Assembly: GCF_014852685.1 (NCBI RefSeq) | Contig: NZ_JACZDF010000004.1 | Location: 186,001 to 250,000, forward strand | Direction: 5' to 3' | Source of the DNA: Flavimobilis rhizosphaerae | GTDB taxonomy: Bacteria; Actinomycetota; Actinomycetes; Actinomycetales; Cellulomonadaceae | DNA length: 64,000 nt | Shown: one piece after another, positions 1 to 9,857 of the stretch | Numbering within the stretch: the stretch's first letter is position 1 | Layout of the letters: each line of letters begins with the position of its first letter | Position numbers and translations under genes: made by a program | The notes under the pieces: model-generated | The model's database searches: none | What the model was told of the DNA's origin: nothing | Seen by the model: the letters and a program-made list of their open reading frames with translations, nothing else

Positions 1-1
1 G

Positions 2-283
2 TACGAGCAGATCCGTCTCGCCCCCGTGACGAGCAAGCAGTCGCGCGACTACCTCCGCGTCCTCCTCTCGGGAGCGAGCGACGAGATCCCCGACAAGCAG
101 GGACGCATCTCGATCCCCGCACCGCTGCGCGAGTACGCAAGCCTCGACCGCGACCTCGCCGTCATCGGCATGGGCACGCGCGTCGAGATCTGGGACGGCC
201 CGACCTGGGAGGCGTACCTCGCCGAGCAGGAGTCCGGCTACGCCGACACCGCGGAGGAGGTGCTGCCCCCGTTCCCGTTCTGA
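2..283 (+). CDS. mraZ: MraZ, 3' part (cut by window start)
   Basis: The last 93 codons of MraZ, the DNA-binding regulator that heads most dcw clusters. The reading frame enters from the left edge, so the true start lies outside. Visible is the second SpoVT/AbrB-like half: D-K-Q-G-R-I-S-I-P, then L-R-E-Y-A, then R-V-E-I-W-D and W-E-A-Y-L, the signature pattern of the family. MraZ forms ring oligomers and binds repeats in its own promoter, which is not in this window. It is followed after 185 bases by rsmH, the usual order. Confidence 0.93.
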   Translation, partial: YEQIRLAPVTSKQSRDYLRVLLSGASDEIPDKQGRISIPAPLREYASLDRDLAVIGMGTRVEIWDGPTWEAYLAEQESGYADTAEEVLPPFPF

Positions 284-468
284 CCCGAGGGTCCACGTCC
301 GTACGACGAGGCCTCCTCCCGCCCCATCTGGCGCACTTCCCCGGCGCCAGCGGGGTCGCGGTGGGAGACCTGGTCGGGCGGAAGCCCAGAGCCCTCCCGA
401 CCTGCCACCTCCGCACCACCCAGCACGACCGGTCCAGACCGCACCATCGCCCCGAGAGGAGACGCCGC

Positions 469-1476
469 ATGACGCACGAGCCCGAGCGGGAGACGTCCGA
501 CCGCCACCGCCCCGTCCTCCTCCAGCGGTGCGTCGACCTCCTCGCCCCCGCGCTCGCGGCGCCCGGCTCGGTCCTCGTCGACTGCACGCTCGGCATGGGT
601 GGGCACACCGAGGCCGTCCTCGAGCAGGTTCCGACGGCGCGCGTCGTCGGCATCGACCGGGACCCGCAAGCGATCGCGCTCGCGAGCGAGAGGCTCGCCC
701 GCTTCGGCGACCGCTTCACGGCGGTCCACGCGGTGTACGACGAGATCGGCGACGTCGTCGCGAACCTCGGGCTCGACGGCGTCCAGGGCGTCCTCATGGA
801 CCTCGGCGTGTCCTCGCTCCAGCTCGACGAGGTCGACCGCGGGTTCGCGTACGCCCACGACGCCCCGCTCGACATGCGCATGGACCCGACGACGGGCCAG
901 ACCGCCGCCGACGTCCTCAACACCTACGACGAGCGTGAGCTCGCCCGGATCCTGCGCGAGTACGGCGAGGAGCGCTTCGCCGGCAAGATCGCGCGCTCGA
1001 TCGTCCGGATCCGTGAGGAGCGACCCTGGTCGACGAGCGCGGAGCTCGTCGACCTCGTGCGCGCGTGCATCCCGGCGGCGACCCGCAGGACGGGCGGACA
1101 CCCGGCCAAACGCACGTTCCAGGCCTTGCGCATCGAGGTCAACGGCGAGCTCGAGGTGCTCGACCGCGCCGTCCCCGCCGCGGTCGAGGCACTGGCCGTC
1201 GAGGGCCGGATCGTCGTCGAGAGCTATCACTCGCTCGAGGACCGTCTCGTCAAGCGCGTCCTCCAGCGCGGTGCGACGTCCTCGGCGCCTCCCGGGCTCC
1301 CGGTCGAGCCCGAGACGCACAAGCCCTACCTCGAGCTCCTCACCCGCGGGGCCGAGGAGGCCGACGGAGCCGAGCTCGACGACAACCCCCGGGCCCAGTC
1401 CGTCCGGCTGCGCGCCGCGCGCCGCACCCGCCCGACCCCTGACCACCTGCGTCCGAACCGAGAGGCCACGCGATGA
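469..1476 (+). CDS. rsmH: 16S rRNA (cytosine(1402)-N(4))-methyltransferase RsmH
   Basis: A 335-residue S-adenosylmethionine-dependent methyltransferase that modifies C1402 of 16S rRNA. Motifs: R-P-V-L-L at the N terminus, the SAM-binding loop [10 protein letters not shown] near residue 40, [10 protein letters not shown] near residue 107 and a late S-Y-H-S-L-E-D-R motif. The ATG at 469 is preferred because a GAGAGGAG ribosome site at 454-461 sits just before it and homology begins there; the frame runs open further upstream to 361 but without family similarity. It overlaps ftsL by 4 bases (ATGA), suggesting translational coupling. Confidence 0.96.
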   Translation: MTHEPERETSDRHRPVLLQRCVDLLAPALAAPGSVLVDCTLGMGGHTEAVLEQVPTARVVGIDRDPQAIALASERLARFGDRFTAVHAVYDEIGDVVANLGLDGVQGVLMDLGVSSLQLDEVDRGFAYAHDAPLDMRMDPTTGQTAADVLNTYDERELARILREYGEERFAGKIARSIVRIREERPWSTSAELVDLVRACIPAATRRTGGHPAKRTFQALRIEVNGELEVLDRAVPAAVEALAVEGRIVVESYHSLEDRLVKRVLQRGATSSAPPGLPVEPETHKPYLELLTRGAEEADGAELDDNPRAQSVRLRAARRTRPTPDHLRPNREATR

Positions 1477-1895
1477 GCGCACAGCACGCCCCCGCCGCGT
1501 ACGCGCCGCGTCCCGTCGCGCCCGCGGCACCGCGGACGCAGCCCGCCGCGGCGAGCCGCATCCGTCTCGTGACGACGCCCGCCGTCTCGCGGTCGCGCGT
1601 CCCGTTCATCCTCCTGTGCATCGCGATCCTCGCGACCGCGCTCGCGGGCGTGCTCCTCCTCAACACGACGATGGCCCACGGTTCGTACGAGCAGCGCAGC
1701 CTCCAGCGTGAGATCTCCCAGCTCGCGCAGGTCGAGCAGGCGCTCCTCACGCAGATCGACGCGGCCTCCTCGCCGCACGCGCTCGCCGAGCACGCGTCAC
1801 GGATGGGCATGGTGCAGGACTCGACTCCTGCGTTCGTGCGGCTCGAGGACGGCAAGGTCATCGGCGACGTCACCCCGGCGCAGGCGAAGAACTGA
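1473..1895 (+). CDS. ftsL: Cell division protein FtsL-like
   Basis: A 140-residue bitopic membrane protein in the ftsL position. There is a Pro/Ala-rich cytoplasmic tail of about 45 residues, one hydrophobic segment (about 47-65, [16 protein letters not shown]) and a short extracytoplasmic coiled coil ([11 protein letters not shown]). FtsL works with FtsQ and DivIC/FtsB to activate FtsW-FtsI septal wall synthesis. Sequence conservation in this family is poor, so the name rests on topology, size and position between rsmH and ftsI. It starts inside the rsmH stop codon. Confidence 0.85.
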   Translation: MSAQHAPAAYAPRPVAPAAPRTQPAAASRIRLVTTPAVSRSRVPFILLCIAILATALAGVLLLNTTMAHGSYEQRSLQREISQLAQVEQALLTQIDAASSPHALAEHASRMGMVQDSTPAFVRLEDGKVIGDVTPAQAKN

Positions 1896-1903
1896 GGTCT
1901 GGC

Positions 1904-4213
1904 ATGAGCGACGACCGGCGTTCCGACCGCGGCGCTCCGCGTTCGACGACGAGGCAGCCCTCGGGCGAACGTCCCGTCCGTGGCCGGGAGCCGCGCACCC
2001 CTGAGCGGCGCGCACCTGAGCCGCGCGCCGCGACGTCGTCGCGGACGCCTCGCACCGCTGCGACGGGCGGCCAGCGTTCCGCCGGCGGTCGCGCCCCCTC
2101 CCGGACGACCCAGCCGCAGGCGACCGCACGGTCGTCGTCGCGGCAGGCCCCGGCACGTGCCGGCTCCGCGTCGCGTGGGGCCTCCGCGAACCGCGCTGGC
2201 TCCGCGAACCGCGCGGGCTCCGCGAACCGTGCCGGCAGCCCCCTGGGCGCGGCCCGGCGTCCCGCCCGCACGGCTGCGGCGCGTTCCGGGGGCGTGCTGC
2301 CACGGGCGTCGGCCCGTCAGCCCGCCGCACAGACGCGCGCCGACGGTCGCCCCGTCGACCGCAGCACCGTCGGCCGTCGTCCCGTCGACCGCGGCGCGGC
2401 CGACCGCCACGTGCGTTCCCTGGACTCCGTGACGCGCACGCTCGTCATGCCTGCGTGGTTCGCGGCACGCACCGGGTCGCCGCACGCCCGTCAGCGTGCG
2501 CTCCTCATCGGGGTCCTCACGATCCTCGGGGTCTTCGCCGGGCGTCTCGTCTACGTCCAGGCCGTCGAGGGGCCGGACCTCGCCGCCGAGGCGCTTCGGG
2601 GCCGGCTCGTCTCGGGTGAGCTCGTTCCGCAGCGCGGTGACATCCTCGACGCCGACGGCAAGGTCATGGCCATGTCTGTGACCCGGTACGACATCCTCGT
2701 CGACCAGACTCTCGTGCCGGACTGGAAGCGCTACGAGGACGGTCGTCTCCTCGGCCAGGGCGCCGAGGCGCTCGCCGAGGTCCTCGCACCGATCCTCGAC
2801 CGGCCCGTCGCGGAGCTCGCGGCCGACCTCGTCGGTGACCGCCGCGGCAAGTACATCGCGCGCGGCGTGCTCCCCGAGACGTGGAACGCGATCAAGGCGC
2901 TGCGTATCGCGTTCGTCAGCGCGGAGGAGACGTCCGAGCGCAAGTACCCGAATGGCAACGTCGCGGGCAACATCCTGGGCTTCGTCAACTCCGAGGGCGT
3001 CGGCTCCGCTGGGGTCGAGCAGTCGCAGGAGGCGCAGCTGCGCGGCACCAACGGCTCCTACCTCCTCGAGCAGGACCCGCGCGGTGCGCTCATCCCGACG
3101 GGCGAGAAGGAGCGCGTCGAGGCGGTCGACGGCCGTGACGTCGAGCTCACGGTGAAGTCCGACCTGCAGTGGAAGGCGCAGGACGCGATCGAGACGGCGG
3201 CACGCGCGTATGGCGCGACGTACGGCAACATCGTCGTGTCCGACACGCGGACGGGGCAGATCCTCGCGCTCGCCGAGACGAGCACGGTCGACCCGGCGGA
3301 CCTCGCGAGCAGCGACCCCTCGAACTGGGGCTCCCGGGCCATCTCCAACGTCTTCGAGCCCGGCTCGACCGCGAAGGTCATCACGATGGCCGCGGCTCTC
3401 GAGACGGGGGCGTGGACACCGACGTCGAAGTTCACGGTGCCCGACACGTACGTGACGGACAACGGGCAGACGATCCGGGACTCGCACGCGCACGCGCCCC
3501 AGCAGCTCACCCTTGCGGGCGTCTTCGCGGAGTCGTCGAACACGGGCACCGTGATGATCGGCGAGAAGATCCCGATGCAGGTGCGCTACGACTACCTCTC
3601 GAAGTTCGGCTTCGGCCAGAAGACGGGGATCGGCCTGCCGGGCGAGTCTGCCGGCATCCTCCATCCGGTCGAGAAGTGGGACGGACGCACGCGCTGGAAC
3701 GTGCTCTTCGGCCAGGGCGTCGCCGTGACGGCGATCCAGAGCAACGAGGTGTTCGCGACGATCGCCAACGGCGGGGTCCGCAACACTCCGCGCATCATCA
3801 AGGGCTACCGGTCCGAGGACGGCACGTATGAGGCCGTCAAGCCGGCCGAGACGACGCAGGTCGTCTCCGAGGAGACCGCCGACACCGTGCTCCAGATGAT
3901 GGAGACGGTCGTGTCCGACGGCACGGGCAAGAAGGCTGCCGTCCCGGGGTACCGGATCGCCGGGAAGACCGGTACGGCCCAGGCCCCGAACCCGCTCACG
4001 GGCACGTACGACCACTTCGTTGCGTCGTTCAACGGCATCGCACCCGCCGACGACCCGCGGATCGCGGTCTCGGTGTCGCTCTACTCCGACAAGCTTCTCT
4101 ACGGTGGTGAGGCCGCGGCGCCCGTCTTCGCGGATGTCACGGCGTTCGCGCTGCAGCACCTCGGGATCGAGCCGAGCGGCTCGAAGGCGACGAAGATCCC
4201 GACCGAGTGGTGA
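1904..4213 (+). CDS. ftsI: Septal penicillin-binding protein 2 (FtsI/PbpB), class B transpeptidase
   Basis: A 769-residue D,D-transpeptidase that crosslinks septal peptidoglycan as FtsW's partner. An unusually long cytoplasmic N terminus of about 195 residues is rich in R, S, A, P and T and carries a tandem S-A-N-R-A-G repeat (about residues 87-110). A single membrane anchor (about 200-222) leads to the pedestal domain and the transpeptidase domain. Active-site motifs are S488-T-A-K491, S544-S-N546 and K688-T-G690, all intact. The ATG follows ftsL by 8 bases with a GAGG ribosome site. C-terminal PASTA domains are absent, as expected for FtsI. The long basic tail is the only odd feature. Confidence 0.96.
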   Translation: MSDDRRSDRGAPRSTTRQPSGERPVRGREPRTPERRAPEPRAATSSRTPRTAATGGQRSAGGRAPSRTTQPQATARSSSRQAPARAGSASRGASANRAGSANRAGSANRAGSPLGAARRPARTAAARSGGVLPRASARQPAAQTRADGRPVDRSTVGRRPVDRGAADRHVRSLDSVTRTLVMPAWFAARTGSPHARQRALLIGVLTILGVFAGRLVYVQAVEGPDLAAEALRGRLVSGELVPQRGDILDADGKVMAMSVTRYDILVDQTLVPDWKRYEDGRLLGQGAEALAEVLAPILDRPVAELAADLVGDRRGKYIARGVLPETWNAIKALRIAFVSAEETSERKYPNGNVAGNILGFVNSEGVGSAGVEQSQEAQLRGTNGSYLLEQDPRGALIPTGEKERVEAVDGRDVELTVKSDLQWKAQDAIETAARAYGATYGNIVVSDTRTGQILALAETSTVDPADLASSDPSNWGSRAISNVFEPGSTAKVITMAAALETGAWTPTSKFTVPDTYVTDNGQTIRDSHAHAPQQLTLAGVFAESSNTGTVMIGEKIPMQVRYDYLSKFGFGQKTGIGLPGESAGILHPVEKWDGRTRWNVLFGQGVAVTAIQSNEVFATIANGGVRNTPRIIKGYRSEDGTYEAVKPAETTQVVSEETADTVLQMMETVVSDGTGKKAAVPGYRIAGKTGTAQAPNPLTGTYDHFVASFNGIAPADDPRIAVSVSLYSDKLLYGGEAAAPVFADVTAFALQHLGIEPSGSKATKIPTEW
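2164..2235 (+). repeat. In-frame 18-bp tandem repeat in ftsI
   Basis: About three near-identical 18-base units (GGCTCCGCGAACCGCGCG type) in tandem inside ftsI encode S-A-N-R-A-G repeats in the cytoplasmic tail. The copies differ only at third codon positions. Such a repeat could change copy number by slippage without breaking the frame. Confidence 0.8.
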
Positions 4214-4276
4214 GCCTGCACGAACCTCTCACGTGCCCCACGGCCCAGGACCAGCGGACGGGCCCCAGGGGACCGG

Positions 4277-4282
4277 TAGGTT
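4277..4282 (+). promoter_or_regulatory. -10 box TAGGTT for a leaderless murE transcript
   Basis: TAGGTT lies exactly 7 bases before the murE GTG, and no clear ribosome site is present. This spacing places the transcription start on the start codon. It would give murE onward its own promoter inside the dcw cluster. No convincing -35 element is visible. Confidence 0.45.
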
Positions 4283-4289
4283 CTCACCC

Positions 4290-5825
4290 GTGAACGACCC
4301 ACGCACGCTGCCCTCCCTTCTCACCGAGGTCACCGTCGGACGGCTCGCCGAGCTTCTCGACCTCGAGCTCCGCGGCGACCCGGGCGCCGTCGTCTCGTCG
4401 GTCGTCCTCGACGATCGGCGCGCTGTCCCCGGGGACCTCTTCGCGGCGCTCCCGGGCGCTCGCGCCCATGGTGCGCGGTTCGCGCCCGCGGCCGTCGGGC
4501 GCGGCGCCCGCGCCGTCCTCACGGACGCCACGGGGGCTGCCGAGCTGGTGGACGCCGGTGTCCCGCTGCTCGTCGCCGCGAACCCGCGCGGCGTCCTCGG
4601 CCGTCTCGCGGCGCTCGTGCACGACGAGCCCGCGACGCGCATGACGACGTTCGGCGTCACGGGGACGAACGGCAAGACGACGACGACCTTCCTGCTCGAG
4701 CGACTTCTCGGCGAGCTCGGACGGCGGCCCGGTCTCGTCGGGACGGTCGTCGCACGGTATGCGGGCCGCGACGTGCCGAGCCGTCTGACGACCCCGGAGG
4801 CCCCCGAGCTTCAGGGCTGGATCGCCGCGATGGCGGAGGCGGGGGTCGACGCGCTCGCGATGGAGGTCTCGTCGCACGCGCTCGCGCTGCACCGGGTCGA
4901 CGGCGTCGTCTACGACGTCGTCGGCTTCACGAACCTCAGCCAGGACCATCTCGACTTCCACGGCACTCTCGAGGAGTACTTCGACGTCAAGGCGTCGCTC
5001 TTCACGCCGGGGCGGGCACGGCGCGGGGTCGTCGTCGTCGACGATGACGCGGGCCGGCGTCTTGCCAAGCGTTCGGAGGTTCCCGTGACGACGGTGACGA
5101 CGCGCGGCACGGACGCCGACTGGCACGTCGCCGACCATGTCGCGGGCGTCGGGGGCTCACGGTTCACGCTCGTCGGTCCCGCCGGGGAGCGGCTCGACGC
5201 CCGCGTGACGATGCCGGGCGACTTCAACGTCGCGAACGCGGCGCTGGCGATCGTCATGGTCGTCGCGTCCGGTGTGAGCGTCACGGACATCGCCGGGGCG
5301 CTCGCGCGGGACGGGCTCGACGCGACAGTGCCCGGACGCATGGAGGTGCTCGCGACGGCCCCGCGCGTCGTCGTCGACTTCGCGCACAACGCGGATGCGC
5401 TCGGGCTCGCGCTCGCGACGCTCCGCCCGACGACGCCCGGCCGGCTCGTCGTCGTCTTCGGGGCGACGGGGGAGCGTGACACGGGCAAGCGCCCGGTCAT
5501 GGGCGCGGTCGCCGCGCGTGGCGCGGACATCGTCGTCGTCACGGACGACGACCCGCACGGCGAGGACCCTGCGCCGATCCGCGCGGCGGTGCTCGCGGGA
5601 GCGCACGAGGCCGTCCTGGCGCGCGTTCCCGACGCTCGGCCTGCGATACTGGAGGTCGCGCCCCGGGCGGAGGCTGTGCGCCGGGCGGTCCTCGAGGCCG
5701 CCCCGGAGGACACGGTGCTCGTCGCGGGGCGCGGGCACGAGACCGTACAGGACGTCGGCGGTGTCGATATCGCTCTCGACGACCGGGTCGAGGCCCGAGC
5801 GGCGCTCGCCGCGCGAGCCGACTGA
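4290..5825 (+). CDS. murE: UDP-MurNAc-L-Ala-D-Glu:diamino acid ligase MurE
   Basis: A 511-residue Mur ligase that adds the third, diamino residue of the peptidoglycan stem peptide using ATP. The nucleotide-binding loop G122-V-T-G-T-N-G-K-T and the central S-S-H-A-L-A-L and Q-D-H-L-D-F-H motifs are present. The residue-selecting motif is D420-D-P-H423 (followed by G-E-D-P), not the D-N-P-R of meso-diaminopimelate enzymes; the lost arginine normally binds the extra DAP carboxylate. L-lysine or L-ornithine is therefore the likely substrate, ornithine being usual in Cellulomonas (inference). The GTG start is chosen from family alignment and the -10 box 7 bases upstream. Confidence 0.94.
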   Translation: MNDPRTLPSLLTEVTVGRLAELLDLELRGDPGAVVSSVVLDDRRAVPGDLFAALPGARAHGARFAPAAVGRGARAVLTDATGAAELVDAGVPLLVAANPRGVLGRLAALVHDEPATRMTTFGVTGTNGKTTTTFLLERLLGELGRRPGLVGTVVARYAGRDVPSRLTTPEAPELQGWIAAMAEAGVDALAMEVSSHALALHRVDGVVYDVVGFTNLSQDHLDFHGTLEEYFDVKASLFTPGRARRGVVVVDDDAGRRLAKRSEVPVTTVTTRGTDADWHVADHVAGVGGSRFTLVGPAGERLDARVTMPGDFNVANAALAIVMVVASGVSVTDIAGALARDGLDATVPGRMEVLATAPRVVVDFAHNADALGLALATLRPTTPGRLVVVFGATGERDTGKRPVMGAVAARGADIVVVTDDDPHGEDPAPIRAAVLAGAHEAVLARVPDARPAILEVAPRAEAVRRAVLEAAPEDTVLVAGRGHETVQDVGGVDIALDDRVEARAALAARAD

Positions 5826-5891
5826 CGGCCGCACACGACTGACTGGCATGCACGCGCGCTCGGCGCGGACGAACGGGAGAACGGTAAGCAC

Positions 5892-7292
5892 ATGATCGAG
5901 CTCGGCATCGACGAGATCGCCGACGCGACGGCGGGGCGCGTCCTCGGGGACGCAGCGGCCCGTGTCACGGGACCCGTCGTCATCGACTCCCGGCTCGTCG
6001 TCCCTGGCGCGCTGTTCGTCGCGCTCCCCGGTGAGCACGTCGATGGGCACGACTTCGTCGCGGCGGCCGTCGCGGCAGGCGCCGCGGCCGTCCTCGTCGC
6101 GCACGAGGTCGACGCTCCGGCAGCGGTCGTCGTCGACGACGTCCAGGCGGCGCTCGGCGCCCTCGCCCATGAGGTTCTCGCGCGGCTGCGGGCTTCAGGG
6201 CCGCTCGAGGTCGTCGGCATCACGGGCTCGGTCGGCAAGACGACGACGAAGGACCTCGTCGGCCAGCTGCTCGCGGCCGAGGCCCCGACCGTCGTGCCGC
6301 AGGGGTCGTTCAACAACGAGATCGGCCTGCCGCTCACGGTCCTCGAGGCCGATGCCTCGACGCGCTACCTCGTCCTCGAGATGGGGGCGAGCGGTATCGG
6401 CCACCTCACCTACCTCACGGGCATCGCGGCGCCGGATGTCGCGGTCGTGCTCGTCGTCGGCTCGGCGCACCTCGGCGAGTTTGGCGGGGTCGAGGCGATC
6501 GCTCAGGCGAAGGCCGAACTCGTCGCGGGCGTGCGCGCGGGGGGCACCGCGATCCTCAACGGTGACGACCTGCGGGTCGCGGCGATGGCCGCTGCGGCCC
6601 ACGGGCCTGTCGTCACGTTCGGCACGGTGACGGGCGTCGACGTGCGGGCGCAGGACGTGCGCATCGACCGCGCCGGCCGTGCGACGTTCACGCTCGTCGC
6701 GGGGGAGATGACGGCCGAGGTCGTGCTGCGCCTCGTCGGCGAGCACCACGTGACGAACGCGCTCGCCGCGGCCACGGTCGCGCTCCGGCTCGGCCTCGCG
6801 CCCGAGGTCGTCGCCGAGCGGCTCTCCGCCGCGCGGGCCGTGAGCCCGCACCGCATGCAGGTGACCGAGCGCCCCGACGGCGTGACGATCATCGACGACT
6901 CGTACAACGCCAACCCGGACTCGATGCGTGCCGCGCTGCGGGCCCTGGCCGTCGTCGCGGGACGCGACCGTCGCTCGATCGCGGTGCTCGGCGAGATGCT
7001 CGAGCTCGGTGAGGACTCCCGCGAGCGGCACGACGAGGTCGGGCGGTTGGCGGTCCGGCTCAACGTGCGTCTCACCGTCGTCGTCGGCGACGGGGCGTGG
7101 GCGATCCGTGAGGGCGCGATGATGGAGGGGTCGTGGGGCGACGAGGTCGTCCACGTCGCCGACGTCGACGCCGCACGGGCCGTCCTCGCGGACGAGGTGC
7201 GCGCCGGGGACGTCGTCCTCGTCAAGGCATCCCATGGCACGGGCCTGTGGCGGCTCGGTGACGAGCTCGCAGCGACGGAGGTGGACGCGTGA
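5892..7292 (+). CDS. murF: UDP-MurNAc-tripeptide:D-alanyl-D-alanine ligase MurF
   Basis: A 466-residue Mur ligase that adds D-Ala-D-Ala to the UDP-MurNAc tripeptide, the last cytoplasmic step of precursor synthesis. Visible motifs are the P-loop [11 protein letters not shown] near residue 113, F-N-N-E-I-G-L-P near 138, E-M-G-A-S near 160 and [10 protein letters not shown] near 336. The ATG is 66 bases after murE, and the gene overlaps mraY by 4 bases (GTGA). The D-Ala-D-Ala ligase gene (ddl) is not in this cluster, as in most actinomycetes. Confidence 0.96.
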   Translation: MIELGIDEIADATAGRVLGDAAARVTGPVVIDSRLVVPGALFVALPGEHVDGHDFVAAAVAAGAAAVLVAHEVDAPAAVVVDDVQAALGALAHEVLARLRASGPLEVVGITGSVGKTTTKDLVGQLLAAEAPTVVPQGSFNNEIGLPLTVLEADASTRYLVLEMGASGIGHLTYLTGIAAPDVAVVLVVGSAHLGEFGGVEAIAQAKAELVAGVRAGGTAILNGDDLRVAAMAAAAHGPVVTFGTVTGVDVRAQDVRIDRAGRATFTLVAGEMTAEVVLRLVGEHHVTNALAAATVALRLGLAPEVVAERLSAARAVSPHRMQVTERPDGVTIIDDSYNANPDSMRAALRALAVVAGRDRRSIAVLGEMLELGEDSRERHDEVGRLAVRLNVRLTVVVGDGAWAIREGAMMEGSWGDEVVHVADVDAARAVLADEVRAGDVVLVKASHGTGLWRLGDELAATEVDA

Positions 7293-8374
7293 TCGCGCTC
7301 CTCGTCGCGGGCGGGACGTCGCTCGTCGTCGCGCTTCTCGCGACCCCGCTCTTCATCCGCTTCCTCGAGAAGCGTCAGTACGGCCAGTTCATCCGCCAGG
7401 ACGGCCCGACCTCCCACCTCACAAAGCGTGGCACGCCGACGATGGGCGGCGTCGTCATCATCGGCGCGACGCTCCTCGCGGTCGGTGCGGGAAGCCTCGT
7501 CGCGGGCAGGCTGCCGAGCGTCTCGGCGCTGCTCGTGCTGTTCCTCATGACGGGCCTCGGTCTCGTCGGCTTCGCGGACGACTTCACGAAGATCTCGCGG
7601 CAGCGGAGCCTCGGTCTCTCGCCCGCCGGAAAGATCGTCGGTCAGGGCCTCGTCGGGATCACGTTCGCGGTGCTCGCGCTGCAGTTCCCGGACGAGGGTT
7701 TCCGCACGCCCGCCTCGACGAAGATCTCGTTCATCCGTGACACGGGCATCGACCTCGCGTTCGCGGGGGTCACCGTGGGCCTCGTGCTCTTCGTCCTCTG
7801 GGCGAACTTCCTCATCACGGCGTGGTCGAACGCCGTCAACCTCACCGACGGCCTCGACGGGCTCGCGACCGGCGTCTCGCTCGCGGTGTTCGGGGCGTAC
7901 ACGTTCGTCGGGATCTGGCAGTGGAACCAGCGCTGCTCGGCGGCGGCGTCGGCAGGCCCCGCGTGCTACGACGTGCGCGACCCGTGGGACCTCGCGATCG
8001 TTGCGGCCGCGATCACGGGCGCGTGCTTCGGCTTCCTCTGGTGGAACGCGTCGCCTGCGAAGATCTTCATGGGCGACACGGGCTCGCTCGCGCTCGGCGG
8101 GGCGCTCGCCGGCCTCTCGATCCTCTCGCGCACCGAGGTGCTCGCCGCGATCATCGGCGGCCTCTTCGTCCTCATCGTGCTCTCCGACGTCATCCAGATC
8201 GGCGGGTTCAAGCTCACGGGCAAGCGCGTGTTCAAGATGGCGCCGCTCCACCACCACTTCGAGCTTTCGGGCTGGGGCGAGGTGACGATCGTCATCCGCT
8301 TCTGGATCATCGCGATGATCTTCGCGGCCGTGGGCCTCGGCATCTTCTACGCGGAGTGGGTGGCGGGAGCATGA
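7289..8374 (+). CDS. mraY: Phospho-MurNAc-pentapeptide transferase MraY
   Basis: A 361-residue polytopic membrane enzyme that transfers phospho-MurNAc-pentapeptide to undecaprenyl phosphate, making lipid I. About ten hydrophobic segments alternate with conserved cytoplasmic loops: K-R-G-T-P-T-M-G-G near residue 47, D-D-F-T-K near 95, [10 protein letters not shown] near 183, [11 protein letters not shown] near 260 and H-H-H-F-E-L-S-G-W near 316. All catalytic aspartates and the H-H-H motif are present. GTG start inside the murF stop codon and ATGA overlap with murD. Confidence 0.97.
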   Translation: MIALLVAGGTSLVVALLATPLFIRFLEKRQYGQFIRQDGPTSHLTKRGTPTMGGVVIIGATLLAVGAGSLVAGRLPSVSALLVLFLMTGLGLVGFADDFTKISRQRSLGLSPAGKIVGQGLVGITFAVLALQFPDEGFRTPASTKISFIRDTGIDLAFAGVTVGLVLFVLWANFLITAWSNAVNLTDGLDGLATGVSLAVFGAYTFVGIWQWNQRCSAAASAGPACYDVRDPWDLAIVAAAITGACFGFLWWNASPAKIFMGDTGSLALGGALAGLSILSRTEVLAAIIGGLFVLIVLSDVIQIGGFKLTGKRVFKMAPLHHHFELSGWGEVTIVIRFWIIAMIFAAVGLGIFYAEWVAGA

Positions 8375-9846
8375 CCGCGGTACCCGAGGCCGTCGAGCCC
8401 GCGGTGCCGCTCGCGTCGGCGCACGTCGTCGTCGCCGGGCTCGGCGTCACGGGACGCGCGGTCGTCACGGCTCTCGCGGGTCGCACGGCGCGCGTGACGA
8501 CGGTCGACGCCGCGGCGCCCGACGCGGACGTCGCCGACGGCCGCCTCGTCGACCTCACGGACGTCGACCTCGTCGTGACGTCGCCCGGCTGGCGCCCCGA
8601 CCACCCGCTGCTCGCAGGCGCGCTCGCCGCGGGCATTCCCGTCTGGAGCGAGGTCGAGCTCGCGTGGCGGCTGCGCGTGGACCGCGCGGGCGGGCGCGGA
8701 CCCGCGCCGTGGCTCGGCGTCACCGGCACGAACGGCAAGACGACGACCGTCGGCATGCTCACGTCGATCCTGGCGGCGGCGGGTGAGCGGGTCGCGGAGG
8801 TCGGCAACGTCGGCACCCCGGTCGTCGAGGCTGCGCTCGACCCGGCCGTCGACGTCCTCGCGGTCGAGCTCTCGAGCTTCCAGCTGCGCTTCACGCGCAC
8901 GACGTCGCTCGAGGCCGCCGCGGTCCTCAACGTGGCCCCCGACCACCTCGACTGGCACGGCTCGCTCGAGCGGTACGCGGCCGACAAGGGCCGCATCTTC
9001 ACGCACGCGCAGCGTGCGTGCGTCTACAACGTCGCCGACCCCGTGACCCGGGGGCTCGTCGAGGACGCAGACGTCGTCGAGGGCTGCCGCGCCGTCGGGT
9101 TCTCGCTCGGCGCCCCGGGGCGCGCGGAGCTCGGCGTCGTCGACGACCTGCTCGTCGACCGCGCGTTCCACACCGCAGCGGATGACCCGTCGCGGCACGA
9201 GGGCGCCGACGAGCTCGCGACGCTCGGCGACCTCGCCCATCTCGGGGGAGACGCGGGCGTTCCGCCGCACGTGGTCGCGAACGCACTCGCGGCAGCAGCG
9301 CTCGCCCGCGCCCACGGCGTGTCGGCGGACGACGTCCGCGCGGGCCTGCGCGCCTTCACCGGAGGCCACCATCGGATCGAGACCGTCGCGACCGCGCAGG
9401 TCACGGGCGGGACGGTCCGTTTCGTCGACGACTCTAAGGCGACGAACGGCCACGCTGCGTCCGCGTCGCTTGCCGCGTTCGACGCGGGAACCGTCGTCTG
9501 GGTCGTCGGCGGTCTCGCCAAGGGCGCGACGTTCGACGACCTCGTCGTGCGACGCGCCGATCGCGTGCGTGCCGCCGTCGTCATCGGGACCGACGCGACC
9601 GAGATCCTCGGCGCGCTCGCGCGACACGCGCCCCAGATCCCCGTCGTCCGCATCGATCCGGCCGACACTGGGACGGTGATGACGCGCGCGGTCGAGGCTG
9701 CGGCGGCGCTCGCCCACCCGGGTGACACCGTGCTCCTCGCACCGGCGAGCGCATCGATGGACCAGTTCCGCAGCTACGCGCAGCGCGGCGACGAGTTCGC
9801 CGCAGCCGCACGTGCGGTCGCGGGAAGGACCATGGAGGACGACTGA
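8371..9846 (+). CDS. murD: UDP-MurNAc-L-alanine:D-glutamate ligase MurD
   Basis: A 491-residue ligase adding D-glutamate to UDP-MurNAc-L-alanine. An N-terminal Rossmann-like UDP-binding region carries G-L-G-V-T-G-R-A; the ATP loop is [11 protein letters not shown] near residue 117, followed by E-L-S-S-F-Q-L and [10 protein letters not shown]. The C-terminal domain has D-D-S-K-A-T-N and [12 protein letters not shown], typical of MurD. The ATG at 8371 overlaps the mraY stop codon (ATGA); the open frame extends further upstream inside mraY but without family similarity. Confidence 0.96.
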   Translation: MTAVPEAVEPAVPLASAHVVVAGLGVTGRAVVTALAGRTARVTTVDAAAPDADVADGRLVDLTDVDLVVTSPGWRPDHPLLAGALAAGIPVWSEVELAWRLRVDRAGGRGPAPWLGVTGTNGKTTTVGMLTSILAAAGERVAEVGNVGTPVVEAALDPAVDVLAVELSSFQLRFTRTTSLEAAAVLNVAPDHLDWHGSLERYAADKGRIFTHAQRACVYNVADPVTRGLVEDADVVEGCRAVGFSLGAPGRAELGVVDDLLVDRAFHTAADDPSRHEGADELATLGDLAHLGGDAGVPPHVVANALAAAALARAHGVSADDVRAGLRAFTGGHHRIETVATAQVTGGTVRFVDDSKATNGHAASASLAAFDAGTVVWVVGGLAKGATFDDLVVRRADRVRAAVVIGTDATEILGALARHAPQIPVVRIDPADTGTVMTRAVEAAAALAHPGDTVLLAPASASMDQFRSYAQRGDEFAAAARAVAGRTMEDD

Positions 9847-9857
9847 GGGGGAGCGGC

